From positions 2,356,001 to 2,420,000 of the forward strand of contig NZ_CP073637.1 of NCBI RefSeq assembly GCF_029962485.1: DNA of 64,000 bases, written 5' to 3'. Source of the stretch: Burkholderia cepacia (lineage in GTDB: Bacteria; Pseudomonadota; Gammaproteobacteria; Burkholderiales; Burkholderiaceae). The notes beneath the pieces were generated by a model that made no database searches, was not told where the DNA came from, and worked only from the letters and a program-made list of their open reading frames with translations. Below, piece after piece: positions 51,632 through 61,108 of the stretch (positions are counted from its first letter, which is position 1; every line of letters starts with the position of its first letter). The translations under genes and the position numbers were made by a program.

Positions 51632-51641
51632 GGTGCCGATA

Positions 51642-51657
51642 CTGTACAAAAACACAG
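51642..51657 (-). promoter_or_regulatory. LexA (SOS) box upstream of dinB
   Basis: CTGT-N8-ACAG is a perfect LexA half-site pair, 10 bp before the GTG of dinB. It predicts SOS control of Pol IV. Confidence 0.9.
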
Positions 51658-51792
51658 TGCCGGTTTCAACTGTCGCGTGCGGCCACGCCCGGCTGCGCCG
51701 TACCGGCCCGCTTTGCGCGGATCGTACCGGCCGGGCATGGGCAGCGGCGCCTATACTCGTCGGCCGCGACACACGAAACGAGAAGGTGACGG

Positions 51793-52485
51793 ATGAAGAC
51801 GATCGGACTGATCGGCGGCATGAGCTGGGAATCGTCGGCCGAGTACTACCGGATGATCAACCGGCACTCGAAGGCGCTGCATGGCGGCCACCACAACGCG
51901 AAGAGCGTGCTCGTCACGGTCGATTTCGCGGAAATCGAAGCGCTGCAGCGCACGCACGACTGGGCGGCGCTCGGCGAGCGGATGGCCGATGCGGCACGGC
52001 AGCTCGAAGCGGCCGGCGCCGACCTCGTCGTACTGACGACCAATACGATGCATCGCGTGCACGACGCGATCGAAGCCGCGGTGATGCTGCCCTTCCTGCA
52101 CATCGCCGATCCGACCGGCAGCGCGCTGCGCGACGCAGGCGTCGAGCGCGTCGCGCTGCTCGGCACGCGCTACACGATGGAGTTGCCGTTCTATGCGGAG
52201 CGACTGCGCGACAAATTCGGGATGGACGTGCTCGTACCGGACGAACGCGGGCGCGACGACGTGCACCGGATCATCTACGACGAGCTGTGCCACGGCGTCA
52301 TCACGACGCAATCGCGTGCGACCTATGTGTCGATCATCGAGGAACTGGCGCAGCGCGGCGCGCAGGCCGTGATCCTCGGCTGCACGGAGATCACGCTGCT
52401 GATCGGCGCGGACGATTCGCCGCTGCCGGTGTTCGACACGACCGCGCTGCATGCGAAGGCGGCCGTGGAGTGGGCCGCGCGATAA
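51793..52485 (+). CDS. aspartate/glutamate racemase
   Basis: The 230-residue racemase has the IGLIGGMSWESSAEYYR N-terminus. It has Thr83 in LTTNTMHRV and Cys197 in LGCTEI in place of the usual Cys/Cys pair. The same T83/C197 combination marks the E. coli L-specific aspartate/glutamate racemase YgeA, so similar substrate preference is likely. GAGAAGG precedes the ATG. It diverges from dinB. Confidence 0.9.
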   Translation: MKTIGLIGGMSWESSAEYYRMINRHSKALHGGHHNAKSVLVTVDFAEIEALQRTHDWAALGERMADAARQLEAAGADLVVLTTNTMHRVHDAIEAAVMLPFLHIADPTGSALRDAGVERVALLGTRYTMELPFYAERLRDKFGMDVLVPDERGRDDVHRIIYDELCHGVITTQSRATYVSIIEELAQRGAQAVILGCTEITLLIGADDSPLPVFDTTALHAKAAVEWAAR

Positions 52486-52518
52486 CCGCGACGACGATTT
52501 CGCGCGCGGAAAACAAAA

Positions 52519-52539
52519 AACCCGGCACGAGGCCGGGTT
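52519..52539 (-). terminator. rho-independent terminator after tRNA-fMet
   Basis: AACCCGGC pairs with GCCGGGTT around a five-base loop. On the minus strand a T-rich tail follows, so it ends the tRNA transcript. Confidence 0.88.
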
Positions 52540-52592
52540 CCTGTCGACGAAGCGCGCATCGGTCATTTGCGCTGCACATCGTCTGGTGTGCT

Positions 52593-52669
<77 letters not shown>

Positions 52670-52681
52670 TCAGAGAAATAA

Positions 52682-52710
52682 ATTATAGGGTGATGAAGTA
52701 CTCACGTCAA
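52682..52710 (-). promoter_or_regulatory. promoter of tRNA-fMet
   Basis: On the minus strand, TTGACG (52705-52710) and TATAAT (52682-52687) are separated by 17 bp, about 13 bp before the mature 5' end. It is a near-consensus sigma-70 promoter. Confidence 0.92.
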
Positions 52711-52851
52711 CACTTTTGTCACAAATTCTTCTCTCCCCTTCCAGACAGCGTGGCGCGCCCGCTGCTCCGCGTCGCGTAAGCGCGCCGTCGCACCGCATGC
52801 ACGCGGTAAGATGGCGGCCTTCGCATTCACGCCGCACACACACTCCCGTTC

Positions 52852-53628
52852 ATGAAAATCGCCACCTGGAACGTCAACTCGCTCAACGTCCGCAAGCAGC
52901 ACGTGCTCGACTGGCTCGCGCAAAGCGGCACCGACGTGCTGTGCCTGCAGGAACTGAAGCTGCCTGACGAGAAATTCCCGCGCGCCGATCTCGAGGCGGC
53001 CGGCTACCGCAGCTGGTTCACGGGCCAGAAGACCTACAACGGCGTCGCGATCCTCGCGCGCGAGTCGCTGACCGTCGACGAATCGGACGTCGTGCGCAAC
53101 ATCCCCGGCTTCGACGATCCACAGCAGCGCGTGGTCGCCGCGACGGTCGACGGCGTACGCATCGTGTCCGCGTACTTCCCGAACGGCCAGGCACCCGACT
53201 CCGACAAGTTCGTCTACAAGATGCAATGGCTCGACGCGCTGCAGGCGTGGCTGCGCACCGAGCTGCAGCGCTTCCCGAAGCTCGCGCTGCTCGGCGACTA
53301 CAACATCGCGCCGGAAGACCGCGACGTGCACGATCCCGCGAAATGGGAAGGCCAGAATCTCGTGTCGCCGCAGGAGCGCGCGCACTTCGCGCAACTGATC
53401 GAGCTGGGCCTCGTCGATGCGTTCCGCCGCTTCGAGCAGCCCGAGAAGACCTTCACGTGGTGGGACTACCGGATGATGGCGTTCCGTCGCAACGCCGGGT
53501 TGCGCATCGACCACATCCTGCTGTCGCCTGCGCTCGCGGAGACCTGCACGTCGTGCGAGGTCGATCGCACGCCGCGCACGTGGGAACAGCCGTCCGACCA
53601 CACGCCCGTCGTCGCGGTCGTCGGCTGA
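52852..53628 (+). CDS. xth: exodeoxyribonuclease III (AP endonuclease)
   Basis: The 258-residue Mg2+-dependent nuclease repairs abasic sites. Motifs are ATWNVNSLNVR, CLQELKLPD (metal Glu), GDYNIAPEDRDVHDP, LRIDHILLSP and SDHTPVVA (catalytic Asp-His). The ATG at 52852 is the family start. It is transcribed divergently from tRNA-fMet. Confidence 0.95.
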   Translation: MKIATWNVNSLNVRKQHVLDWLAQSGTDVLCLQELKLPDEKFPRADLEAAGYRSWFTGQKTYNGVAILARESLTVDESDVVRNIPGFDDPQQRVVAATVDGVRIVSAYFPNGQAPDSDKFVYKMQWLDALQAWLRTELQRFPKLALLGDYNIAPEDRDVHDPAKWEGQNLVSPQERAHFAQLIELGLVDAFRRFEQPEKTFTWWDYRMMAFRRNAGLRIDHILLSPALAETCTSCEVDRTPRTWEQPSDHTPVVAVVG

Positions 53629-53649
53629 TCGTCCAATCCGCCCGCGCGC

Positions 53650-55758
53650 TCAGCGCCGCGCGGGCGCCGGCCCGAGATGGGCCCACAGGAAGCCGAACTC
53701 GGCCGCATCGGCCTCCGCACGCTCCAGGTCGTCGGCACTGCCGTGGCCGCCGTCGGTGTTCTCCCAGTACCACACCCGTTCGTGACCGAGCGCATGCATG
53801 CGCGCGGCCATCTTGCGCGCGTGCGCGGGATGCACGCGGTCGTCGCGCGTCGACGTCGTCAGCAACAGCGGCGGATACGCGACACCTTCGCGCACGCGGT
53901 GATACGGCGAGTACGCTGCCAGCGCCGCGCCCTCACCCGGATCGTCCGGGTCGCCGTATTCGTCGAGCCACGCGGCGCCCGCGTGCAGCTTCGGATAGCG
54001 CTGCATGTCGAGCAGCGGCACGCGGCACAGCACCGCGCCGAACAGCTCCGGGCGCTGCATCATGCACGCGGCGACCAGCAGTCCACCGTTGCTGCCGCCC
54101 TCGATCCCGAGTTGCGCGGCGCTCGTCACACCGGTCGCGGCGAGATCCTCGGCTACCGCGATGAAGTCGTCGAACGAGCGCTGCCGGTGTTCGCGCTGCG
54201 CGTCGACGTGCCAGCGCGGTCCGAACTCGCCGCCGCCGCGGATATGCGCGAATGCCATCACGCCGCCACGTTCGAGCCACCCGATGCCGAACGCGTCGCT
54301 GTAGCCCGGCAGGTTCGGAATCGCAAAGCCGCCATAGCCCGACAGCAGGCACGGCCGCGCGACGCGCGTGGCGCCTTCGGCCAGATCGAGTGCATCGCGC
54401 GGCCCGATCAGCGTGTACGGCACCACCGTGCCGTCCTGCGAGCGCGCGCTCGCGCGGCGCACGACGAGCCCGGCCGCATCGAACTGCACCGGCGGCCGGT
54501 CGAGCAGCACACGGCGCGACGGTGCATCGTCCGCGCGATCGGCCAGGTCGGCCAGCCAGCATTCGGGCGGATCGAGATAGGTGTCGACATCGACGTACAC
54601 TTCGTCGTTCAGCGTCGCCTCGACGGGCTCGACGTCGATCTGCGCGTCGCCCGCCCACTCGAACGGCCGCGCATCCCATGTCCACTTGCCGTCGTCGGCC
54701 TGTCGCGGTTGCCACAGCATCGTGCGGTTGTGCACGTCGTCGAGCCAGCTCGCGATCAGCGTCGTGCGCGTGTGCGTCCATGTGCACGCGGACGTCGTCG
54801 GCTGCGGCGCGAACAGCGTCGTGAAGTCGCGCGCCCCCGCGAGGAATGCCTGCTCGCGGATCGCGAGCAGCGAGCCGCCCGCATGGCGCACCCCCTCGCA
54901 GTCCCAGTCGAGACGCGGCTCCAGCACGAGCCAGCCTTCCCAGAACCCGACCTCGACATGCGTCGGCACGTCGTAGCGGGCCCACTCGCCCGCTTCGGTC
55001 AGCCAGTACGCGTGCGCATCGAAGAAGTCGACGCTGCGCCACGCGACATGCCGGTTGTCGATCGGATCGAACCACGCACCCGCGCTGATGTCGTCGGGTT
55101 CGCCGCTGAAGACGACAGGCGCATCGGCAAGCGCCGTGCCACGCACCCAGCGCAACGCTTCATACGGATAACCGGCCGCGGTCGCATGCGCTTCGCCGCG
55201 ATCCCAGCTCACGTAGACGGTGTCGCGGTCGATCCAGCCGACCGTGTGATGGCCCGGCTCGTCGATCGTGAAGCCGCCGTCGACGAAACGGCGTTCGACG
55301 AGATCGAATTCGCGCACGACGACCGCATCGGCGCCGCCCGGCGACAGCGACAGCAGCGCGCGATCGCCATCCGGATACAGGATCGCGTCCTGCTCGAATA
55401 CCCACGACTCGCCCTCCTCGGCACCGAGCGCGTCGACGTCGAGCAGCGTTTCCCATACAGGCTGACCGGCACGCCAGTCGTCCCAGCGCGTGCGGCGCCA
55501 CAGCCCCTTCGGATGGAGATCGTCCTGCCACAGGTCGTACGCCCAGTCTCGCCAACGGGTCGGAATCACCGGGCGTTCGCGCGGCAGATACGCTTTGGCG
55601 AGACGCGCGGTCAGCGCGCGATACGCGTCGTCATCGCGCAGCGCGGCGCGCGTGCGCGCATTCTGCTCGTCTACCCACGTGCGGGCGCGCTTGCTGTCGA
55701 GCGCTTCGAGGAAACGGAACGGGTCGGCCCCGGCGGGCCAGCGGAAGGAATCGGACAT
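53650..55758 (-). CDS. prolyl oligopeptidase family (S9) serine peptidase
   Basis: The 702-residue peptidase has an N-terminal beta-propeller and a C-terminal hydrolase domain. The catalytic Ser is in GIEGGSNGGLLVAA, the Asp in TSTRDDRVHP and the His in DGGHGSADD. S9 enzymes cleave short peptides after proline or other residues. The ATG at 55758 (MSDSFRWPAGADPFRFLE) is preferred over one seven codons upstream. It stands 89 bp beyond ntrC on the same strand. Confidence 0.92.
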   Translation of the reverse strand: MSDSFRWPAGADPFRFLEALDSKRARTWVDEQNARTRAALRDDDAYRALTARLAKAYLPRERPVIPTRWRDWAYDLWQDDLHPKGLWRRTRWDDWRAGQPVWETLLDVDALGAEEGESWVFEQDAILYPDGDRALLSLSPGGADAVVVREFDLVERRFVDGGFTIDEPGHHTVGWIDRDTVYVSWDRGEAHATAAGYPYEALRWVRGTALADAPVVFSGEPDDISAGAWFDPIDNRHVAWRSVDFFDAHAYWLTEAGEWARYDVPTHVEVGFWEGWLVLEPRLDWDCEGVRHAGGSLLAIREQAFLAGARDFTTLFAPQPTTSACTWTHTRTTLIASWLDDVHNRTMLWQPRQADDGKWTWDARPFEWAGDAQIDVEPVEATLNDEVYVDVDTYLDPPECWLADLADRADDAPSRRVLLDRPPVQFDAAGLVVRRASARSQDGTVVPYTLIGPRDALDLAEGATRVARPCLLSGYGGFAIPNLPGYSDAFGIGWLERGGVMAFAHIRGGGEFGPRWHVDAQREHRQRSFDDFIAVAEDLAATGVTSAAQLGIEGGSNGGLLVAACMMQRPELFGAVLCRVPLLDMQRYPKLHAGAAWLDEYGDPDDPGEGAALAAYSPYHRVREGVAYPPLLLTTSTRDDRVHPAHARKMAARMHALGHERVWYWENTDGGHGSADDLERAEADAAEFGFLWAHLGPAPARR

Positions 55759-55847
55759 TGAGGATCGGCGGAATGGCAAACGGCGTGCAAACCGCGATTA
55801 TGTCCGATCGCGGCATGCGCGACGCCCGCGCATGCCGCAAATCGTGC

Positions 55848-57356
55848 TCAGGGCTCCAGATGGAGTTCCTGGATCTTGCGCGTGATCGTGTTGCGGCCGA
55901 TGCCGAGCCGCTCCGCGGCCTCGACCTTGCGACCGCGCGTGAAGTCGAGCGCCTCGCGGATCACGGCCGCCTCGAAGCGGCGCGCGAGCTCGTCCATCAC
56001 GTCGGCCGAATTCTCGCGCAACAGCCGCGCGACTTCGGTGCGCAGGCCATGCTCCCACAGCGGGTAGCCGGTCGGCGCACTGCCGTTCGGCGCGGCCGCG
56101 ATGGGTGCGCTCGCCACCGGCGTCGCACCGATCGCGGGCGGCACCGGCGGCGCGCTGCCGGGCGCATCCGCGCCGTCGCCCGTCGCGACGACCGGCGCAC
56201 CGGCCGGCACGAGGTCGGGCGGCAGGTCCTTGATCTCGACCGTCTGCGCGGGCGCCATCACGGTCAGCCAGTTCGCGAGGTTCTCGAGCTGCCGCACGTT
56301 GCCGGGAAACGCCAGCGACGTCAGGTATGCGAGTGCATCGTCGGACACGCGCTTCGGCTCGACGCCGAGATCGCGTGCGCTCTTCTGCAGGAAGTGGCGC
56401 GTGAGCAGCGCGATGTCCTCGCTGCGTTCGCGCAGCGGCGGCAGGCGCAGCCGGATCACGTTGAGGCGGTGGTAAAGGTCCTCGCGGAACAGCCCCTGCC
56501 GCACGCGCGATTCGAGATTCTGGTGCGTCGCGGCGATCACGCGCACGTTCGCGCGCAGCGGGTTGTGGCCGCCGACGCGATAGAACTGCCCGTCCGACAG
56601 CACGCGCAACAGGCGCGTCTGCAGGTCGAACGGCATGTCGCCGATTTCGTCGAGGAACAGCGTGCCGTTCTCGGCCTGCTCGAAGCGGCCCTGCCGCGTC
56701 GTCTGCGCGCCGGTGAACGCGCCGCGCTCATGGCCGAACAGCTCGGATTCGAGCAGGTCCTTCGGAATCGCCGCCGTGTTCAGCGCGATGAACGGCCCGT
56801 TCGCGCGCGGGCTGTGACGATGCAGCGCGCGGGCGACGAGTTCCTTGCCGGTGCCCGACTCGCCCGTGATCAGCACGGTCGCGGCCGAATGCGACAGGCG
56901 GCCGATCGCGCGGAACATGTCCTGCATCGCCGGCGCCTGGCCGAGCATCTCGGGCGCTTCGGCCACGCGTTCATCCTGCGGCGCGCCGCCGCGCAGGCTT
57001 TCTTCCACCGCACGGCGGATCAGCTCGACGGCCTTGTCGACGTCGAACGGTTTCGCGAGATATTCGAACGCGCCGCCCTGGAACGCCGCGACGGCGCTGT
57101 CGAGATCGGAGAACGCCGTCATGATGATGACGGGCAGGCCCGGCAGGCGCTCGTGCATCGCCTGCAGCAACTCGAGGCCCGAGCCGCCCGGCATCCGGAT
57201 GTCGGACACGAGCACCTGCGGCGTCTCGTGGTCGAGCGCGGCCAGCGCGTCGCGCACGTTCGCGAAGCTCTTCGTCGCGAAGCTGTCACGGGCGAGTGCC
57301 TTTTCAAGCACCCAGCGGATCGATTGGTCGTCGTCTACTATCCAGATCGGCTTCAT
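55848..57356 (-). CDS. ntrC: nitrogen regulatory protein NtrC (sigma-54 activator)
   Basis: The 502-residue NtrC has a receiver domain with Asp52 ([10 protein letters not shown]). The AAA+ domain has Walker [12 protein letters not shown], the sigma-54 loop GAFTGA and Walker B LFLDEIGD. The C-terminal Fis-type helix-turn-helix is [22 protein letters not shown]. Between the last two is an unusually long Pro/Ala-rich linker of about 50 residues. It follows ntrB after 46 bp. Confidence 0.96.
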   Translation of the reverse strand: MKPIWIVDDDQSIRWVLEKALARDSFATKSFANVRDALAALDHETPQVLVSDIRMPGGSGLELLQAMHERLPGLPVIIMTAFSDLDSAVAAFQGGAFEYLAKPFDVDKAVELIRRAVEESLRGGAPQDERVAEAPEMLGQAPAMQDMFRAIGRLSHSAATVLITGESGTGKELVARALHRHSPRANGPFIALNTAAIPKDLLESELFGHERGAFTGAQTTRQGRFEQAENGTLFLDEIGDMPFDLQTRLLRVLSDGQFYRVGGHNPLRANVRVIAATHQNLESRVRQGLFREDLYHRLNVIRLRLPPLRERSEDIALLTRHFLQKSARDLGVEPKRVSDDALAYLTSLAFPGNVRQLENLANWLTVMAPAQTVEIKDLPPDLVPAGAPVVATGDGADAPGSAPPVPPAIGATPVASAPIAAAPNGSAPTGYPLWEHGLRTEVARLLRENSADVMDELARRFEAAVIREALDFTRGRKVEAAERLGIGRNTITRKIQELHLEP

Positions 57357-57402
57357 AGGTCGGTCAGGTTTGGGTGAATCCGGTGAATCGCAATGTCGCC
57401 GC

Positions 57403-58545
57403 TCAATGGTCGAGCGGCAGCAGAATCTGAAATTCGGTACGTCCGGGCCGGCTCTCGACCTCGATCATCCCGTCGTGCTGCTGCACGAACGTCTGCGCGA
57501 GCGTGAGGCCGAGACCGCTGCCGTCTTCGCGCCCGGACACGAGCGGATAGAAGATCCGGTCGCGGATCTCTTCCGGAATGCCGGGCCCGTTGTCGATCAC
57601 GTGCAAGTCCAGTGCCAGCCGGTACAGGCGCTTCGCGATCGTCACCTTGCGCGCGATGCGCGTGCGCAGTTCGATCTTCGCGTCGCCCTGCGCGATCCGC
57701 TCGCGCAGCGCCTGCGCCGCATTACGCACGATGTTGAGCAGCGCCTGGATCAGCTGCTCCTTGTCGCCGCGCAGGTCCGGCACGCTTACGTCGTAGTCGC
57801 GCTCGATCGTGAGCCCGCGCGGGAATTCCGCGAGCATCACCGCGCGCACGCGTTCGCACACTTCATGAATGTTCACGTCGCCGACGATGTGCGGATGCCG
57901 GTGCGGCTCCAGCAACCGGTCGACGAGCGTCTGCAGGCGATCGGACTCCTTGATGATCACCTGCGTGTATTCGCGCAACTCGCCACGCTCGCGCTCGCCC
58001 AGCTCGAATTCGAGCAGCTGGGCTGCGCCGCGAATGCCGCCGAGCGGGTTCTTGATCTCGTGCGCGAGGTTGCGGATCAGCTGCTTGTTGACCGCGGTCA
58101 GGTCGTGAATCCGCTCTTCCCGATCGGTACGCGACTGCCGTTCGTTCTCGAACAGCTCGACGAGCACGAAATCGGGCGAGGTCTCGAGGAAGCCGACGAT
58201 CGCGTGCACATGCAGCGGTTCGCGGCCGGGCCGGTCGAGCACGGTATCGAGGTGCGTCGCGTGAAAGCGTTCCTCGCCGATCGCGGTGATCGTCGACGCC
58301 AGCTCGTTTGCGTTCGGAAAAATCTCGCCCCACGGCCGCTGCGCGAGCTGCCGGCGCGAGATGTCGAGCATCGCCTCCGCCGACGGGTTAGCGAACGCGA
58401 TCCGCAGCGTCTTGCGGTCGAGCACGATCACGACCGTCGGCAGCGCTTCCAGCCCCGCCAGCAGGCCCGAGCGTGCGAGCCGCTCGTCGTCCGTCAGTCG
58501 CTCGGGCTGCCCCGTTTTCGCCTTGATCAGATTCTTCAGAACCAT
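57403..58545 (-). CDS. ntrB: nitrogen regulatory histidine kinase NtrB
   Basis: NtrB phosphorylates NtrC when nitrogen is limiting and is itself controlled by PII. The 380-residue cytosolic kinase has a PAS domain at the N-terminus, the phosphorylated His in LAHEIKNPLGGIRGAAQLLE, and the ATPase motifs LNIVRNAAQAL, DNGPGIP and GSGLGLTLAQ. It is downstream of glnA, separated by a terminator, so it may have its own promoter as well as some readthrough. Confidence 0.96.
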   Translation of the reverse strand: MVLKNLIKAKTGQPERLTDDERLARSGLLAGLEALPTVVIVLDRKTLRIAFANPSAEAMLDISRRQLAQRPWGEIFPNANELASTITAIGEERFHATHLDTVLDRPGREPLHVHAIVGFLETSPDFVLVELFENERQSRTDREERIHDLTAVNKQLIRNLAHEIKNPLGGIRGAAQLLEFELGERERGELREYTQVIIKESDRLQTLVDRLLEPHRHPHIVGDVNIHEVCERVRAVMLAEFPRGLTIERDYDVSVPDLRGDKEQLIQALLNIVRNAAQALRERIAQGDAKIELRTRIARKVTIAKRLYRLALDLHVIDNGPGIPEEIRDRIFYPLVSGREDGSGLGLTLAQTFVQQHDGMIEVESRPGRTEFQILLPLDH

Positions 58546-58601
58546 CTGCGTGCTTGTCGCGCCTCACCGGGCCAGAAAATGAAAATCACCGGAACAAAAA
58601 A

Positions 58602-58622
58602 GGGACGGCTGGACGCCGTCCC
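58602..58622 (-). terminator. rho-independent terminator after glnA
   Basis: An eight-base GGGACGGC stem with a five-base loop is followed by a T-run on the minus strand. It lies between glnA and ntrB and would reduce co-transcription. Confidence 0.9.
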
Positions 58623-58706
58623 CTTTCAGACTCCGCCGTTCCCGCCGCAGGCCGTGCGACGGGAACGAACCGGCAAAACGGCGCTGAATCGAAGCGCCAT
58701 CGCCGA

Positions 58707-60122
58707 TTAGAGCGAGTAGTACATCTCGAACTCGATCGGGTGCGTCGTCATGCGGAACTTCGCCAGCTCCTGCTCCTTCAGCGCGAGGTATGCATCGAGC
58801 ATGCCGTCCGTGAACACGCCGCCGCGCGTCAGGAACTCGCGATCCTTGTCGAGCGCTTCGAGTGCCTGGTCGAGGCCCGCGCAGACGGTCGGGATCTTTG
58901 CATCTTCTTCCGGCGGCAGGTCGTACAGGTTCTTGTCCGCTGCTTCGCCCGGATGGATCTTGTTCTGGATCCCGTCGAGACCGGCCATCATCAGTGCCGT
59001 GAAGCACAGGTACGGGTTCGCCATCGGATCCGGGAAGCGCGTTTCGATACGGCGGCCCTTCGGGTTCGACACGTGCGGAATGCGGATCGATGCCGAACGG
59101 TTACGCGCCGAGTAGGCGAGCTTGACCGGTGCTTCGAAGTGCGGGACCAGACGCTTGTACGAGTTCGTCGTCGGGTTCGTGATCGCGTTCAGTGCACGGG
59201 CGTGCTTGATGATGCCGCCGATGTAGAACAGCGCCAGTTCCGACAGGCCGGCGTAGCCGTTGCCCGCGAACAGGTTCTGGCCGTCCTTCCAGATCGACTG
59301 GTGAACGTGCATGCCCGAACCGTTGTCGCCGACGACCGGCTTCGGCATGAACGTCGCCGTCTTGCCGTACGAGTGCGCGACGTTGTGGATGATGTACTTC
59401 GACCATTGCGTCCAGTCGGCGCGCTCGACCAGCGTCGAGAACTTCGTGCCGATTTCGTTCTGGCCCTGGCCCGCCACTTCGTGGTGGTGCACTTCGACCG
59501 GGATGCCGAGCTGTTCGAGCAGCAGGCACATTTCCGAACGCATGTCCTGGAACGTGTCGACCGGTGCGACCGGGAAGTAGCCGCCCTTCGTGCCCGGACG
59601 GTGGCCCGTGTTGCCGCCTTCGAATTCCTTGCCGGCCGACCACGGTGCTTCTTCCGAGTTGATCTTCACGAAGCAGCCCGACATGTCCGTGTTCCACTGG
59701 ACCGAGTCGAAAATGAAGAATTCCGGTTCCGGACCGAAGTAGGCCGTGTCGCCGATGCCCGTGCTCTTCAGGTACGCTTCGCCGCGCTTCGCGAGCGAAC
59801 GCGGATCGCGCTCGTAGCCCTTGCCGTCGGCCGGCTCGACCACGTCGCAGGTCAGCACGAGGGTCGACTCTTCATAGAACGGGTCGACGAACGCTGCGTT
59901 CGGGTCCGGCATGAGCAGCATGTCCGACGCCTCGATGCCCTTCCAGCCCGCGATCGACGAACCGTCGAATGCATGGCCGCTTTCGAACTTGTCCTCGTCG
60001 AACGCCGAAACCGGCACCGACACGTGCTGTTCCTTGCCGCGCGTGTCCGTGAAGCGGAAATCGACAAACTTGCAGTCCTCGTCCTTCACGAGTTGCATGA
60101 CGTCGGCGACGGTTTTACTCAT
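58707..60122 (-). CDS. glnA: glutamine synthetase type I
   Basis: The 471-residue GSI-beta enzyme has the family N-terminus ([19 protein letters not shown]), [16 protein letters not shown] and [19 protein letters not shown] active-site blocks. The adenylylation tyrosine is in [10 protein letters not shown] near residue 398. It assimilates ammonium. The upstream region carries a sigma-54 promoter and NtrC sites, so expression should follow nitrogen limitation. Confidence 0.97.
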   Translation of the reverse strand: MSKTVADVMQLVKDEDCKFVDFRFTDTRGKEQHVSVPVSAFDEDKFESGHAFDGSSIAGWKGIEASDMLLMPDPNAAFVDPFYEESTLVLTCDVVEPADGKGYERDPRSLAKRGEAYLKSTGIGDTAYFGPEPEFFIFDSVQWNTDMSGCFVKINSEEAPWSAGKEFEGGNTGHRPGTKGGYFPVAPVDTFQDMRSEMCLLLEQLGIPVEVHHHEVAGQGQNEIGTKFSTLVERADWTQWSKYIIHNVAHSYGKTATFMPKPVVGDNGSGMHVHQSIWKDGQNLFAGNGYAGLSELALFYIGGIIKHARALNAITNPTTNSYKRLVPHFEAPVKLAYSARNRSASIRIPHVSNPKGRRIETRFPDPMANPYLCFTALMMAGLDGIQNKIHPGEAADKNLYDLPPEEDAKIPTVCAGLDQALEALDKDREFLTRGGVFTDGMLDAYLALKEQELAKFRMTTHPIEFEMYYSL

Positions 60123-60233
60123 AACCTCTTCTCCTGATTGAACAATTCCGGCGGACTGGGAACCGCCTCGTTTATCGAGCTGACCGGGGTCTTGCTTTGG
60201 CGCAGCGCGCCCCGATTCGACCGAATTCTATAT

Positions 60234-60249
60234 AGCAGCTTCCGTGCCA
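60234..60249 (-). promoter_or_regulatory. sigma-54 (-24/-12) promoter of glnA
   Basis: On the minus strand TGGCAC-N5-CTGCT matches the consensus TGGCAC-N5-TTGCW with one change (C for T). Transcription would start near 60223, about 100 bp before the glnA ATG. Confidence 0.85.
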
Positions 60250-60349
60250 CCTTTGCGAACGACGGGCGCAAATCGCGCCGGAGCTCGCCACGACGGGGCT
60301 GTGCTGCGCGATTCCGGGGCCTTGCGCCGCACCGGCCGCTCGCCGAAAG

Positions 60350-60364
60350 CACCCCGATGGTGCA
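60350..60364. promoter_or_regulatory. NtrC-binding site 1
   Basis: GCACCCCGATGGTGC matches the known GCACC-N5-GGTGC enhancer pattern perfectly. It lies about 110 bp upstream of the sigma-54 promoter. Confidence 0.85.
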
Positions 60365-60419
60365 ATCACGGCAGCCTGCCGCAGCCACCGAATCATTCTG
60401 GTGCATCCGCACCATTCTG

Positions 60420-60434
60420 CACTCTTTTGGTGAG
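60420..60434. promoter_or_regulatory. NtrC-binding site 2
   Basis: GCACTCTTTTGGTGA matches GCACC-N5-GGTGC at 8 of 10 fixed positions. It is centred 70 bp from site 1, a whole number of helical turns, as expected of paired enhancer sites. Confidence 0.65.
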
Positions 60435-60528
60435 CGCGTGGGCCACGCGTGCACCGCACCGCATGCGGGCGTCCGTGCCACGACGCCGCGCTAAAATGTT
60501 CGTTTGACCGATACGGAGACTCCCTGCC

Positions 60529-60993
60529 ATGAGTACGCTCGACCAGCTTTACGCAAAGGCCGACGAACGCCGCGCACAAAACGCGCTCAACTACGCCGGC
60601 GCGCTGCTGCCGGTCGAGGCATTCGAACTGTTGCAGCTCGACCCGTCCGCGCGCCTCGTCGACGTGCGCACACGCGCCGAACTCGACTGGATCGGCCGCC
60701 CGCTCGTCGGCGACGGCCAGTACCTGCACCTCGAATGGACGCGCTACCCGGGCGGCGTGCCGAACGCCGAATTCGTCAACGAACTGAAGGCGGCCCTCCC
60801 GGCCGATACGCCGATCCTGTTCCTGTGCCGCAGCGCCGCGCGCTCGAAGCTCGCCGCGGTCGCGTCCGCGCAGGCCGGCTTCACGAAGGCGTTCGATCTG
60901 CTCGAAGGCTTCGAGGGCACCAAGGACGCCGAAGGCCACCGCAAGACGGTCGACGGCTGGTGCTTCCGCAAACTGCCGTGGATCGGCGCCTGA
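60529..60993 (+). CDS. rhodanese-like protein
   Basis: The 154-residue single-domain protein has the CH2A motif VDVRTRAELDWIG and the active-site loop with Cys100 (LFLCRSAARSK). Such proteins move sulfane sulfur or may be inactive binding domains; the loop here is intact. The gene diverges from glnA. No partner is visible. Confidence 0.85.
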   Translation: MSTLDQLYAKADERRAQNALNYAGALLPVEAFELLQLDPSARLVDVRTRAELDWIGRPLVGDGQYLHLEWTRYPGGVPNAEFVNELKAALPADTPILFLCRSAARSKLAAVASAQAGFTKAFDLLEGFEGTKDAEGHRKTVDGWCFRKLPWIGA

Positions 60994-61056
60994 CGGCGCA
61001 CGACGCTCACCGGCTACGACAACCTCATCGTCGAGCCGGGCGATGACATGCCGATG

Positions 61057-61079
61057 ACGGGCCGCGTTGCGCGGCCCGT
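61057..61079. terminator. hairpin terminator between rhodanese and CinA-like genes
   Basis: Ten-base perfect arms ACGGGCCGCG/CGCGGCCCGT (61057-61066, 61070-61079) enclose a three-base loop, with a short T-run (GGCTTTTG) on the plus side. It lies between convergent genes. Confidence 0.7.
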
Positions 61080-61108
61080 GGCTTTTGTGCGGCCGCCTGG
61101 CCGGCCGC

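Larger units (their letters stand above)
60123..60528. other. 406-bp control region between glnA and the rhodanese gene
   Basis: It holds the glnA sigma-54 promoter, two NtrC-type sites, a TGGTGCATCCGCACCA palindrome (60400-60415) and, on the plus strand, a TAAAAT box (60492-60497) for the rhodanese gene. No gene is supported. Confidence 0.75.
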
